Of a stretch of DNA of 64,000 nt, positions 10,082 to 22,800 are shown piece after piece (positions within the stretch are counted from its first letter, which is position 1; each line of letters starts with the position of its first letter). The notes beneath the pieces were generated by a model, which was not told where the DNA came from, did not search any database, and saw only the letters and a list, made by a program, of their open reading frames with translations. Source of the DNA: Cygnus atratus (taxonomy: Eukaryota > Chordata > Aves > Anseriformes > Anatidae); the NCBI RefSeq assembly GCF_013377495.2, contig NC_066363.1, forward strand, positions 81,254,614 to 81,318,613, in the 5' to 3' direction. Both the position numbers and the translations under genes were made by a program.

Positions 10082-10700
10082 GGCGCCCCGCGGATCGGCC
10101 GAGGGGGCGACCCCCGCCCCTCAGCGCGGCCCCGACGGCGAGGCCGGGTGGGAGGCGGCGGGGCCGGGCGAGGCCGGGGCGGGGGGGGGGCGGCTCTGGC
10201 CCCGCACCGCCTTGGACAGCTCCGCGGAGGCCGGACGGGCACCGCTCCCCGGGCAGCTAGGCGGGCACCGGCACCGGGACCGGGATCGGCACCGGGGTGC
10301 TTCCGACGGCTTCCCCCTCCGCGTCCTCGTCGCCCTGCGAGGCTGCCGCTCTCTCTCCGTCCCCCTTGTCGCTACGCGGCTTGCTCCATAGGGCCGGAGG
10401 AGAGCGGGTCCCCGCGGAGGGCCGGCTGCCGGGGATCCTCTCTGCGCCCCCCCCCCGAGCCCGGTGGTCCTCGGGGCGCTGGAGCCGGTCCCGTCGGGCG
10501 CTCCCCGGTGGCGGGGCGATGCTCCGGAGGGCCGCCGGGGTCACTTGCTCCGCTCTCTCCGGCTTCCTCCTCGCCGCTGCGGGTCCCCGTCAGCGCCGGG
10601 AAGCCGGGCCGGCTCCTCGCTGCGGCGCGGGGAGCAGCCGGGTTATTAGGGTTATTAGCGTTATTGTCATTATCTCTCTCTTCCCCTGTGGTTCTGTGTC
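10082..10700 (-). other. FOXQ1: Probable FOXQ1 5' untranslated leader
   Basis: GC-rich sequence between the start codon and the TATA-like element at 10725-10731. The upper end is set by assuming initiation 25-30 bases downstream of that element. It includes a GGCACC/CGGGACC-like short tandem region near 10260-10295. The open frames here are in several phases without domains and are side effects of GC content. Transcript evidence is needed to fix the start. Confidence 0.4.
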
Positions 10701-10724
10701 TCTCCACCACTTTCAGACCAGCCC

Positions 10725-10731
10725 ATTATAA
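10725..10731 (-). promoter_or_regulatory. TATA-like element upstream of FOXQ1
   Basis: On the minus strand the word TTATAAT occurs in GCGTTATAATGGGC, preceded by a GC-box-like CTCCGCCTC. It sits at the upstream edge of the CpG island, about 645 bases before the FOXQ1 start codon. It would place initiation near 10.70 kb. CpG-island promoters often lack TATA, so this is a candidate only. Confidence 0.4.
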
Positions 10732-10760
10732 CGCCGGCGAGAGGCGGAGCTAGGAAAAAG

Positions 10761-11230
10761 ATCTGAAACGGTGGTGGGTGGAGAAGCAAGGTAGCAAAGG
10801 TGGGTACGCACTAATAAGCCGTATCAGAGTCGTAATTAGCCGAGATGACAGCGAGGTCTTGTTGGAAAGTTACTTTACGAAACTTGTTTGCATTTTCTCC
10901 TGCCAGGTTCCTCCCCTTCCCGGGCATTTCGAACGAAGCGGCTGCTCGGCGTGACTTCGCATCGCCGGGCCCGCCTCCCAGGTGTAAAATGCGGAGCGAC
11001 TTATAGGTGGCAGAGCAGAACCTGGTACGCGCCGTGATTTATTTCAATAGCGCTGCATAGAGCAACAAGTTGTAATGTGACAGCTCAACAACCTGTTGGA
11101 AAATAACACGCTGCTCCGCAGCTGGGAATTCCTCATGATTTATGTAGCCCGACAAAGTCGTTTCAGTCCTGGCCCCTCTTTCCTTCTGTCGTAAGCACGC
11201 CCTGTGTAGGGGTAAGATGTGAACAGGTAG
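10761..11230. promoter_or_regulatory. Proximal upstream block of FOXQ1, candidate conserved element
   Basis: Unique CpG-containing sequence just beyond the island. It is dense in known transcription-factor words: TAATTA near 10835, TGACAG near 10845 and 11078 (TALE-homeodomain type), AGGTGTAAAA near 10980 (T-box or E-box type) and ATTTATTTCAATAG near 11037. It has no repeat similarity. Conservation is inferred from composition and position; I cannot align it here. Confidence 0.35.
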
Positions 11231-11376
11231 GCAATGCTGTGCGCTTTCGCCGCGGGAGAGAAGTAGTCAAAACCTTAACCTCAGTTTTAGGTGTGCTACT
11301 GTGCATATAGTAGCGTTGCTTGATCTCTTCCGGATGTTTGTAATGTTATAACTAACTGTCGCTCTCCAATAAAATC

Positions 11377-11406
11377 TTTATTTTTATTTATTTATTTATT
11401 TATTTT
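11377..11406. repeat. (TTTA)n microsatellite
   Basis: About seven TTTA units, slightly interrupted at the 5' end, just upstream of the proximal FOXQ1 block. Confidence 0.9.
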
Positions 11407-14400
11407 AAGTGACTTGCTGTAATATTTTTTTAACATTGTGGATCTATAAATTTTCTGTAATGCCTGGCACAAAAGTATTCTGTAATTCTATCTAGATGTT
11501 TTTTTTTTTTCTAGAAAAAGTGACCTTGACTTTTCTGCTTGATTGTAGCTTTGCACTTGCCAGGGTCTTAGGCTCCTTCAGAACTCAGAAGTTCAGTCCT
11601 CTTTAGCAGTATGTTGGACAGAACAGCTCAATGAAGAGAGCAAGACAGCAGTAACTTCTCTGTAAACTCTCTGTTCAGTCCTACCCTGCTCTTCATTCAA
11701 AGTCAGTTGCAAAACCCCATTTGACTTCCTACAGCAGTAGTGCTAGTATCTGCAAAACTATAACAAAACAAAAATGTCAGCAGAAGTCTAGCATGATGCT
11801 TATATTTTATTTCTCATACGTATACTTTGAATTTTGTGTCCTACAGTAAGTGTTGGATTGCTCCATATTTTTCCCAAAGCAGTTTTTCTAAATCAGACTT
11901 TGTTTTAGAATAAATGCTTAAAAATGCAGAGTCATTCTATCTAGGACTGTGCTCCTGCGGTCTGGCCGTCAAAGTGTATTGGGGAGGAACTTAAAAGAAG
12001 TCAGATTTGAAAGACTAACAGAAGAAACAAACAGTCCTACTTTTCTTTCCCCATCTCTCTTGAATAGAATATATACATTTCCACACACACCTGCAAAGTG
12101 TTTCAAAGATTTGACATTTTTTTTCAGTTTGTGTGGGTCTTAAATACTGAACAATGAGAGGTCCTTCTGTCCATTTGGTTGTACTCTCTCTAACTTTAAT
12201 AATGGGTTTGATGTCTTCCTGTTCCCACTAAAGCTATACTAGTTCAGAAAAATGGGTAATTGAATGACAAAAATAAGAGGAGGGAGACCTCTCTTGGTTT
12301 CTTGTTGTTGTCTCCCTGTAATGTAAACAGAGATCTTTCACTGCATTAGCTGTAGGTGCCAATGTTTGTGTTTAAGGGTATGGGAAAAAGCTATCATTCC
12401 TTCCAAAACTTGTATTTTCTAAGATGATGCCAATGGCGAGGGTAGGTTTTTCCTCTTCCTGCTTTTGTTGTAAATATCAGTGAAGTAGCGATGATTTGCT
12501 AGCTTACCTTTGATGTTTATTTTATTAGCGTTCCACTATTTGTGTGGAAAATGTACACATTGTCTCTTATCTTTATTCAAAGAACTTAAAAAGTCATTCA
12601 AATGCTGTAGGTAAACACGTCAGACATAACAGAAGCTTTTCACAGCCATACTTCAAGACGAGGAGTGGATGGCAAAGCTGGTTTTGCAAGATTTAAGAGG
12701 GGACAGAAGCTTGTGTTCAAAATAATACAATTAAAGATAGCTATTAATGGCTATTAATGGAGCAGAGTACCTTTCTAAGATCAGTGTTTATTCTTGTGTG
12801 GGCTCAAGGCCTCTGTGCTGCCTCTCAGCAAGTCCCTGTATAAACTGACCCTGAAATCTATGGTGACTCTTACCCAAGAAAACAGATGAAAGTGCTTATG
12901 TGAGATCTGTGCTGGGTTTAAATAGAGCCTTCCTGGTCCAAGTTGGAGTAGAGTCAAGCCCATTGCTATTGCTGCCCATGAAAGAACGGGTGTAGTTTTA
13001 AGAAGTGGTGACATAGTACAACTCCTCCTGTCTCTCACCACTGAGAGTATATGTAACCTCAAGTCTTTTCCTGCTATAGTTTTTTAAAAGGCACAGTATC
13101 GCCTTCAGGTTTATAAAGATTAACACAATCATCGGAAAAACTGATTCTGTTAAGTAAACTTCACATCAAAAGCGCTTTGATGTGCTGTATTATAGCAAAG
13201 CCAAACACTCCACCCCCATCACCCCAAGAAAAACCTCCAAAAACTTCTAGTGAAGCAATGTAAAAAAAATCTAGATTCTTTGTTCTAAAATGAAATGTCT
13301 CTTCCTCTCTAGCGCAGCAGAGCAGGATTTTTTTTGATGTATGACCCCCTCTTTTCCTACCCAAAACAGTACCTAGTCAAAGACAAAGAGAAGAATTGTG
13401 AATGGTTGCTTGCAAATCACACGGTCAACTTTGCTTCCCATGTTCAGTAGTATTCCACTCCTTTACTTCAGAAACAGCAAGAGTACGCCAATGTGTGCTT
13501 GAGGGTAGGGCAGTTTGCTCAGCCTTAGAGTTCTAAAAATATTCCTCACTACATGTAGCAAAACACTACACAGTCTGGTGGTTGTGGGCATGGTTTTGGT
13601 TGATCCATTTGTGTTGCCTGCATGGTGTTTTAAGCCATGATTTGGCTTTATGCTCCAGTGAACATTATGCAAAGGTGCGTCGCTCTATGGGCTTGCTTTT
13701 AATTTTTTTTTTTAATCTTTCTTTTCCTTCTGATCCTTTTTTACTGTCTTTTCTGTCCCTGTACCTCCAGATGGCTATCAAGATTATCAAGATTAGAGAA
13801 GACTTCCAGATAAGATCATATAAGCACAACTAGTGAATATATGTCTCTCTATGGTGACTGGGGGAAGTCCTATATCTAGTGGTAGGCAAGCTTATTTGTA
13901 CATCTGAGATGTCCGGCACACCAGCTGGACAAAGTGCTTCATCATCTCTTTTCCTCCTCCTGCAGCAAGCTGCAGGAGTGCGGTGCCTTGCCAGGAATGA
14001 TGAAATTGGACAATGCAATACACTACATGAGCAACAATAGACCAGTTCAAAGAGTTCTCTTTAGATGGGCTACTCACAGCGGGAGATGTGCCTAGCATGC
14101 ATAAATGAACTATAGAGTCTGTGAAGATTGGCTAATTGCACTATATATATTTTTATAGTTGAAGGATATCCAGCTGGAAACTAAGCCATAAGAAAGGAGG
14201 CTAGTGGAAATTCATTTAGACCTTGAGATGAAGGGTTTGACGTCTGGGTTAGAATGCATATCTGCATGAATCTTTCATTGTGAACTCTATGGATCTGCAG
14301 TTTTCCACAGGAACAGGCATTCCCTTTGGGCAGAGGTTTCCTTGTGTCTTTGGCAGATACCGAGGGCTGAATTTACAATGGGGACTTGTGTTTAAACTTT

Positions 14401-16035
14401 TTTTTTCACCCAGTATTTAGTTTCTTGGGAGCTGTTGCTCAGGATGAAATTTTCTCATGCCCAAAGGTTTAGAGTCACTTCCTCCCTGTGCCCACTTCAT
14501 GTCTCATAAAAAAAGTCTACACCTAAGTAAATTTCTTTTCTCCTATGTACTGGATTGTGACAGAATGGGCAGGGACAGGTTTTCTCCTGGGAAGAGAATG
14601 ACATTATTGCTGTTGTTAGTAATGCCTAGTACTACAGAATTAATTCCCTGTTCTTACACTGTCCTTCCCACCCAGGGATCTCGAAGCTCACCTGGATTAC
14701 AGCCAAAGAGAAGTGAAGGGGAAATGTCTTGCTGAAATTTGTTTGTCAGGTCAGTTGTAATCCTGTCTATAGAACTGAGCTCTTCAGAGTCCTCAACTTG
14801 TGTTGCGTCCGCTGAGGTATCCACCACGAGGCCTAATCACAAGTGTTGTGCCATTTAGCAAGGATCTGCCAGAACTGGGATTGGGCTGCCATGAACCTCA
14901 GAAAATTAGGTAATTCTCTCTTGTTACTAGCTGTGTTAAGCCTTGGGGGCTTGAATGGGGCTCCACACCAGCATAAGGTGAACGTCTGTGGAGTATATTG
15001 CATGTCTGCAGTCTGAGAAGGTACATGACACAAAGAGTACAGGGTGAGGAGGGAAGTTAAGTCAACGTGGTATTTACAACATATTTTGTGATGACTTAAT
15101 TTAGTAACTGTCCCCATAGGCTTTTCTCATAGCCTGTTTTCATCTAACTGCACCAAGAGAGAGAAAATCCAAATGGTGATGCACTTATTGGATCTCTCTG
15201 CACTGTGGATCTCTTCAAGGAGATTATTATTACAGTAAGAAAGAAATGGGTATTGGAAGGCAGCATAGGTATTGATAAGTCTGGATGTAATTGTCAGGAC
15301 AGAATTGCTTGCTAAGACAGACTCTACCACAATTAGAAGCTATGTTGTGTTATGTTTGTTATGAAGTTATGATTCAGAAGCCATTTGGTGAAATTCTGTG
15401 GCACTCTGCCAGGAATGGTGAATGTTTCTTGCTACTGGTGCCAAACAAACTAAAAGAGAAACCATCATAGCTTGTTATTGCTGGTGCCAGACCAAATATC
15501 TGTTGGCGCCAAACTTGGTATTGGTGCCAGAGGCTTGCTATCACTGGCCCATGATATTAGGAAATACTGGCTGAGTTGTTACAATAGCCTCTTACTGACT
15601 TTCAGTCCATGCATTGATGGAGCAGAGTGAACAACATAGTAAGAGAAGCACAAGAAAATTAACCGAGAGCCAAAGGGCTTTGAATGTTTGTTGGAGTCAT
15701 TGAACTTTGCTAGCCCTTCCTGGAATATACCTACGCCAACTCAAAACACATATATTTTACATGGGTAAACAAGTGACTACAGATAGTGAAGGATATATTT
15801 CCATTCAACTAAGTTACAGTACTATTTATAGCACCATGAATTAACAAATGAATCATCTTGCCAATAATATTCTGGATGAATAGCAATAAATATTCAACAT
15901 TCTTATTTCAGTGTTGTTTTATATTTATTTTCTTCTTTGTTTGTTTTTAAGAAGCTTTTTCTGTGTGGAATCCCATGGTTTATGTAAGCATTAGCAAATT
16001 ATGTAAATAAATGATGGTGTAAAAAACTTTGAAAT
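11407..16035. other. Upstream gene desert, first segment
   Basis: Unique moderately AT-rich DNA without a supported gene. A short tandem duplication of GGCTATTAAT-type units lies near 12737-12760, and a GGTGCCA-word cluster lies at 15436-15530. Open frames are short and lack domains. Confidence 0.5.
15436..15530. repeat. Cluster of four GGTGCCA/GGCGCCA words
   Basis: TGGTGCCAAAC (15436-15446), TGGTGCCAGAC (15482-15492), the perfect palindrome TTGGCGCCAA (15503-15512) and TGGTGCCAG (15522-15530) occur within 95 bases of otherwise AT-rich DNA. The words resemble NFI half-sites (TTGGC/GCCAA), and the palindrome also resembles an E2F-type site. They may equally be relics of a tandem duplication. 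Confidence 0.5.
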
Positions 16036-16066
16036 TTGTTGTTGTTGTTGTTGTTTTGTTTTGTTT
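16036..16066. repeat. (GTT)n / (GTTTT)n microsatellite
   Basis: About seven TTG/GTT units passing into TTTTG units. Simple repeat. Confidence 0.9.
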
Positions 16067-16679
16067 CTCAAGACCAAGTGAACTGCATTTTAAGGGAGCT
16101 ATTCAGGAGCAGGCTGCAGAGTGGCCTTCCTGTGGCACATGGACTTTGGCAGCAATGCCCCCAGGTTACGTCTCTTATGTATGTTCTGTACTCCATTTGC
16201 TGTTTGCCACTTTCCTTCCCTGCTTCAAGATCTGAATTGTCAGAATCTAATCCTCCCACCCCATGGACAACTCCAGAACAACGTTGGTATCTTTGAAAAT
16301 CTTGTCCATGCTGTTGCTTGCTTGCTCCTGGGATAGGCAGCATAATTACACCGAGGGTACGTGTATTATAATACTTCAGGATGGCGGAGGCAGGAGATTT
16401 ATAAACTCCAGACTGTGTTCCAGAGATTAGGTGTGTTTTCACCATTTTGCAGCTGACAGAGAAATGCAGTAAAAGCTTGAGGAGCTGGTTCTTCAGCTGC
16501 AAAGATCTCTACAGCTCTGACAAAATCATTAGTTTTGCTGAGTTGCATGGGTTGAGTATCTGATCTCAAGTTCCTAGATGAGTTCTTAAGGGATTAGCTG
16601 AGTTTCAGTCTCTTGAAAGTGTGAACAAACATACGGTTGCCTCACACACATGAAGTTTCTTCCCTAAAGATGTCAAAGG

Positions 16680-16825
16680 ACTTTGTGCAGGGGGTGTTGC
16701 TATTTCTGTTTTGTAAGGAAAGGTTCACAGAATTTAAATGTCTTGTCCAAATGTACACGATCTAAGCTGGAAATAGGACACAGGTTTCCTAATTCCTGAA
16801 CTACTGCTCTACCTACTAACCCCGT
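16680..16825 (+). mobile_element. Ancient CORE-SINE/MIR-like relic
   Basis: The order of GTTTTGTAAGGAAAGG, then TTAAATGTCTTGTCCAAATG, GCTGGAAATAGGACACAGG and TGCTCTACCTACTAACCCC matches the second half of MIR-type SINEs. Those typically read ACAGATGAGG..., TTAA.TGACTTG.CCAAGGTCACA, GAGCTGGGATT.GAACCCAGG and GTGCTCTAACCACTA. The copy is strongly diverged with no detectable target duplication, in keeping with great age. Assignment rests on remembered consensus. Confidence 0.55.
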
Positions 16826-19800
16826 TGTTTCCCTGAACTTTTACATATAGTTGAGTAGTTTAATAATTAACCTCCAAGTGGGGCACTTTGAAGCAAATGT
16901 AAAATGAAACCAAACACTTGTCTTGGTTTTTAGTCATACCAGATTTGCAAGTAGGGTGTGTTTAAATGATGCAGGTAGATAAAGTCTTGTTAATTTAGAT
17001 TAGAGTAAAAGTCAGTGCCTTATCAAAGCAAGTGACTAATTAGGAAAACTATTACCTTTTGGAAAAGAAACAGTCAAACTATCACTCAAAATAATTTTAA
17101 CTAATTGAATATTACTAGGATTTATGCTGAATAAAGGCTCATGTTACTGCTGGGGAGAGGAGGAAGACAGAGCTTTTCCCAGGAACTGCCAGTGCCTTGT
17201 TTCTTATTATTTTACTTTTAGAAACTTAACAATACTTGTCATCAGTGTGTGAACCTGTGGAAAGGAGAGTCCCATGAGTCACCAGGGAGCCAAATTTACA
17301 GAATTTAAGTGTAGAACTGCAGCATTTGTATCAAATGTACTGCCTCCATTTTCCTCACCTTACCAAGCTAACAGGACAACAAAATGCTTATGGATAGTTT
17401 GAAATGATCCAGTGAATCCAAGTTTTGTAACAACTATGATCAGGCATTTGAGATCCTGCAAGGGTGGAAATAGTAGGGCAAATTCATGGTGTGAAAAGAA
17501 AGATTACGATCAGACTGTATTTATGTTCAGACAGATACATGCAATTGTGAAGAATCATTAAATAACTGTTAACCACACCTGCACAGAGCCTCTGGCAATG
17601 CTGGCTTACACAGAATCTCAAGAACTGCCATGTGCCTGACATCATACCTTTGCAAAGAAAGAAAAGTCCTGGGTGTTAGCCCAAGACTGGTAAGTAAAAC
17701 ATAGTCCGCAGACTAGAGCCAGTTTATGTTTGTTAGTGATTTTCAGGCCTCTCACACCCAGTATCTTCTCCCCTTCTCTGTAAATCTGTCAGTAGTCCTG
17801 ATTAGTTTGGTTAAGACCAGATCTTACTAAACACCTCTGAATCTACTTTTGATGCAATGGCTACTTACCTGTAAGTCAGTTAGGACTGGGAGGAGGGAAT
17901 ATCTGTGTGCACACGCACATAGGGAGTCTAGTACAAACAGTATCTTGACTTCTTTGGGCTTGTAATTGCTGCTGTGACACAGCTCCTTGTTTGCGTTTCT
18001 TTTTTACATAGATCAATTTTTTTTAAAAAACATGGTGTAGGGTTTTTCTTTGTTTTGTTTTGTAATTTTTCATGAGGGAAATGACATTTGAGAACACTTT
18101 CATTTTCGTTGTAAGAAAAATGAAAGGGAAGCCCGTGGGGAAGGGGAGCCAACAAACAGGGTAAGAGGAGGAAAGGAAAAGGAAAGGGGGACCACTGTAA
18201 AGCTGAAATGAAGAGATGGAGATGTGGAGAGAGGTGGAGTAGGTAGCTCCAACTGAGCGCATCGCAGAGCAATTCCACTCATCCTGTAAAGAATTCCCAG
18301 GACGCCCAAAGATCTCTGATTTGGCTGCTTCTGCTGGTGGAATTTTTTTTGGACTGCTTACCTCTACAGCTTTCCTCAGGCTAGGGAGTTCTCTGGGTTT
18401 TCATTTCCCATGGTGCGTTTGGAAGCAATAGTCTTTCATCTGCATTTTCTCAGTTGGGGTATGCTTTTCCTGTCTTTCATAGCTAGGGGTGGTTAAAGAG
18501 ATTTTTTTTTTTGGTTGTTGTTGAATAAAACGTCAGAAAATGCAAAAGTGAAAGTTGAACATCAGCATGTAATTCCTGAAAGGGACTGCTGCACATCAGT
18601 TTGATATCTCTTTCTGATCTCAATTTCTCTGCAAAATATATATAATTTTTCCTAATGCAAATCTCCACAAGCTGTGAAGAAGGAGATTCTGAACTAGCAA
18701 CTGAGCATGACTGAAGCACAGAGAGATTTTCAGGAAGGTGGAATATTTCAAAAATTTGCAGGCTTTGGTGTTCATTTCAGACAAGAATAGAAGCTCCAGC
18801 ACTTGGCATTGGTAGATCAGACTATGGAAATGTTTACTCATCACTTAAGAGAGTCCTTATTTGTAACTTGATTTATTTAGACCACAAAAGTTTGGAAGAC
18901 AGTCCATTTTGACTTTCTCCAACTGTGATGGAGTCAATGCCAAGAAACTTAGCAAAACTCAGCATACATTAAAGACTTTAAGAGATACCAGTGCTGTAGG
19001 AAAAATGCCCTCTCAGCATGCTACTTTTAATACCCATCAGTTCTATATAAGTAAATCTTGGTGACATGGGCAGAGTTTATTTTGAAGGCAGGTTGTGAAG
19101 TAGTACACCCTGTACTCTCTCCTCCTACTTTGGCATTTAAACACATTACCATTAAAGATTGGCCCCTTGATGAAGTTAGGTGGAGTCAAGTGAAGAAGCA
19201 AACTTAATAAGTGGGGCTTTCACTCCAGTGGGCCTGAATTCAAACCTTCAAAACTTTGGGCAGGCTCACAGTTGAGACTTTAATTAAATGGTGTTGGATA
19301 TGAGAGCTAAGTGTGGAAACTCTGTCTTCTATCATACTACCTCATGTTGCCGAAAGAAATGGAGCCTTGCTGCTTGATTGAACAGACAGAGCTAAGTGAA
19401 TAATTCGCAACAAATAATTAATCTAAATGTTTCTAAATGATTCTTACAGAATCTGATTATGGTTGAGAAAGATTCCTATTATTAATGCTATGGGACTCCC
19501 TTTCACAAGGGGAATGTTTATTTATATAAGATTAATGGGTTGAGGTATAGACTTGCAAGTTCTTCCTGAGTCATCAGACCCAGAAAACATGTATTTTATA
19601 TTAAGGTTAATACAATCTTCCAAGCAAAAGCATTTATGAGTGTACTTTAACTGATGGCTTTATGATGACTGACATTCCAAAACCTCTTCTGCAAACACCT
19701 ACGCTGGCATACTTTTATGCATAGGAGTAATCCTAATTAATTTGAGAAAATTACTCTTGTGCATGAATGCATTCATTAGTATTTGAAACATCATGGTCTT

Positions 19801-22800
19801 AGTATGGTGAGTCTTGCAGATACAATCTTGATCTTATACTTAAAAGTTCCCCACAGTGTCCCATCCTGTCTTTATGGCTACCCTAGTACTAGTAAATAAA
19901 ATAGGCAAGTACCCAGGTTTTGCCCCTGAGGGCTTGTATCCACATGTCTAAATTCTCCTCCTTCCAAATAAGTGGCCTCATCTGTACTGCCCAGAGGGAA
20001 CAGTCCTTTGTCCATGCTGTCTCCTGAACCATGCCTGTGAGTTGCGTGAGAAAGCACTAGGTGACAGGGGATAGGCCATTTCAGGGAGCTTGTTCCTAGT
20101 TAAAGAGCATGGATGATCACATGCCAGCTCTCTAGTCCATGCCCTGGCTCTTTTACTTTGCAAGTACATGCTGTAACTTACATGAATATTTGTGTTTAAG
20201 ATTGGATGATGGCCTGAAGAATTTCTTTTTAAAAACACCCTTGCATTCTGTCACAAGAAAACTATAGGCTAGGTTATAAAACTTCAGGAAAGTTACAGCT
20301 TTAAGGAGAGTGGCTAGCTTTTGAATAGAAGGTAGAGCAGCTCACAGTCAAAACAAAAATAAAATCTGTGAGCTGAAGACATAATAGTGAGTTTGAAAGG
20401 AAAATTTGTATCTTTAACAATTTCTAAATATTTAGATTCTCCTCTACAGATAATGAGTTCTCAGGGCTGCTGCCTGAAACTGTAAATGCCCGCACATGTT
20501 GTCACATCAGGGACTTGTCATCATCTCAATCTGAAACAAGTGCTTGCAATACATGATGTGATCACCTGGGATGTATTAGAGAGCTCTAAAAGTATTTGAG
20601 GTGAATTCCAGCCTGCCTGACTTCTCTTAGGAAGAACCTAGATAGATGTATCTTAGTTTTCAGATGTTTAAGCTACTCTGCTTAATGGAGATTACTTAGA
20701 TCAAATAATTAATTGTTAAGAGAAAAGCTACTTTCCTTGCTAATCAAACTTCATCCTAAAGTTAAGATGCATCTGAACACAGTGGGCTAAGCCAAATCAT
20801 TGTGTGAGAGGGATTGCTCTTGAAAATTTATTTCTTGCCTAAAAGCTACATGCTATGTTCAACCTGAAGGACTGCTGTTCTCTTCCTTAGTCTAGCTACC
20901 ACTCACTGAATATTCTTTCTGATGTGATACATGTAGAAAGAAGGTTCACATTGGACTGTTCTGTAAGATCTTTCCATGAAATGCTAGAACTGTAGTGTTT
21001 GCTCCAGGAAAAGGTGAATTAATATGCATTTGCATGTATCCTGATAGTTGCCTTGCTTAATCAGTAGCAACAAGGATGTCTTTACTGACATTGAAAGCTT
21101 TCCCAAAGTGTGATTTCCACTGTTACTGATATGTTGCTTAACAGAACTAGCTTAAGCTTGCCATACCAAGTTTTTCATTGCTTGGATTGCATTGGTTGGT
21201 TATCTTTTTCTGTTAACTTTCCATATATAAATTAACTAGGTTGCGAATAATAGGATATGTTATCAGATGGTATGGCATTATTAGCTTCAGCGAAGTGTTG
21301 TATGATGACCTGGACAATAATTTACACATTTTTCATATTTAACTGTCTCTGACCATTTTGGATGAAGGTAACTGCCAGCAAGTGTGATTGCAACTCCACT
21401 GCCAAAAAAGGCGTGTCTGTTTATGCCAGTGAGGTTCTTTACTGATGGTATAAGTGTAATAGCATGGTAATTACTGATTATAGATACAATTAGGATCAAA
21501 CTATTGTCCGTACAGAATGCTTTTATTATGTTGGAAGCATATCTCTAGTCTTCTTGTGTGAAGAATGCTAACCAAGAGTACGATACTTCAGAGCTGGAAA
21601 TTTGAGTACAAAAAAATCATAGTGCTTTATTTCTGCAAGTAACTTGTGTTACATTCCTCATTAGCTGTGAGCAGGTTTCCTATTACCCAAACTATTCAGA
21701 AATCATTTTGGCAAACAAACCCCTTTTTAATGCCTCTAATGAGTGTGATTGCTAGTGGTATAAGAAAAATGGTATGGCTTCTATTTTCTGATTAGATAAT
21801 ATATGGAATAAATTAATCTAATGCATATATAAATAATAGGGGAAGTGATAAATATACCAACAATATCTAGTTTTAAAATTGTTTTTCTTATGTATCTGAG
21901 GGTTGAAATAAGTTTAGTCTGATCTTGTGGCAAAGCAAATAAAATGTACATATCCATAGAAGTCAAACTGTTCACAGATGCTTTCAGATTGAAATGGGTT
22001 TTTAGCAGCAAATGGTAATCCAGTGTTTTCCTACTCTGTGTAGGCCATGCTTCTTACTGAAAGGTGTATGCAGTGTGACACAACATGTTGTGACTCCACA
22101 GTAACCTGTTGCAATACATGTTGGTCAAAGTATGTAGTATTTCAGAGCTATGCATAATTTGTGATTGCAACAGTCACAAATAGGATAGAAGTGATGGGAG
22201 CACATGAAACGTGCTCAGTGTTTCCATCTCATTCATAGTTTTGACTCAGCAGTTCTAGTTGATTATTACTAGTTTCTCCAACAAGCCTGGATTGACCAAG
22301 GGAACTCACTTTAACTTATTCAAGTGGTTTCATTAACCTTGGCCTATACAAAAGTGCCTTTCTAAATTGGATTCACTGAACTAATCTCAGTGTCTGTGCT
22401 ATTGTGTATTGCATCAAGCAACAAAATAAGCAAGAAACAAAGTGGTGTGAAATGTTATTTAAACTGGAAGTGAGGCAGAACTCATTAAAAAAAGAAAATG
22501 CACCTTGTTCATTATAAGACTTGTTAATACTCACAAGTTCTTCCAGCCAATTTTAATTTGTGCATCAATTATTTATGAATAGTTATTATCAACAATGCCA
22601 ATAACTTCAGTACTACTAATAGCAGAGATCTGCACTAATTAGCTGTTTTGAATTGAATTTTGTAATATTTGCAAGTTTTCTTAGTTTTATGGTCACCAAG
22701 CGAAATCAGTCCCACTGCCTAACACAAAAATCTGGTTCATAGAATAGGATTCTGGATTTGGAGATAAGATTCAAACCAGAATAAAAAGGTGGCTGAGAGG

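Larger units (their letters stand above)
8340..10760. promoter_or_regulatory. CpG island covering FOXQ1
   Basis: About 2.4 kb of extremely GC-rich, CpG-dense sequence that spans the whole FOXQ1 coding region, its leader and the start of the 3' untranslated region. It drops to ordinary composition near 10.8 kb. Long open frames appear in several overlapping frames only because stop codons are rare at this GC content. CpG islands over single-exon developmental transcription-factor genes are normally unmethylated and often bivalently marked. This is established for the class, not shown here. Confidence 0.85.

Noticed and set aside
10055..10753. Open frame of 232 codons on the plus strand antisense to the FOXQ1 leader
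   Set aside because: Low-complexity Arg/Gly/Pro sequence with no domain; expected in CpG-island DNA.
15503..15512. TTGGCGCCAA considered as part of a retroviral primer-binding site
   Set aside because: No LTR end precedes it and the word lacks the length and context of a tRNA-complementary site.
16068..16502. 144-codon minus-strand frame
   Set aside because: No domain, and overlaps short frames on the other strand. Length is compatible with chance.
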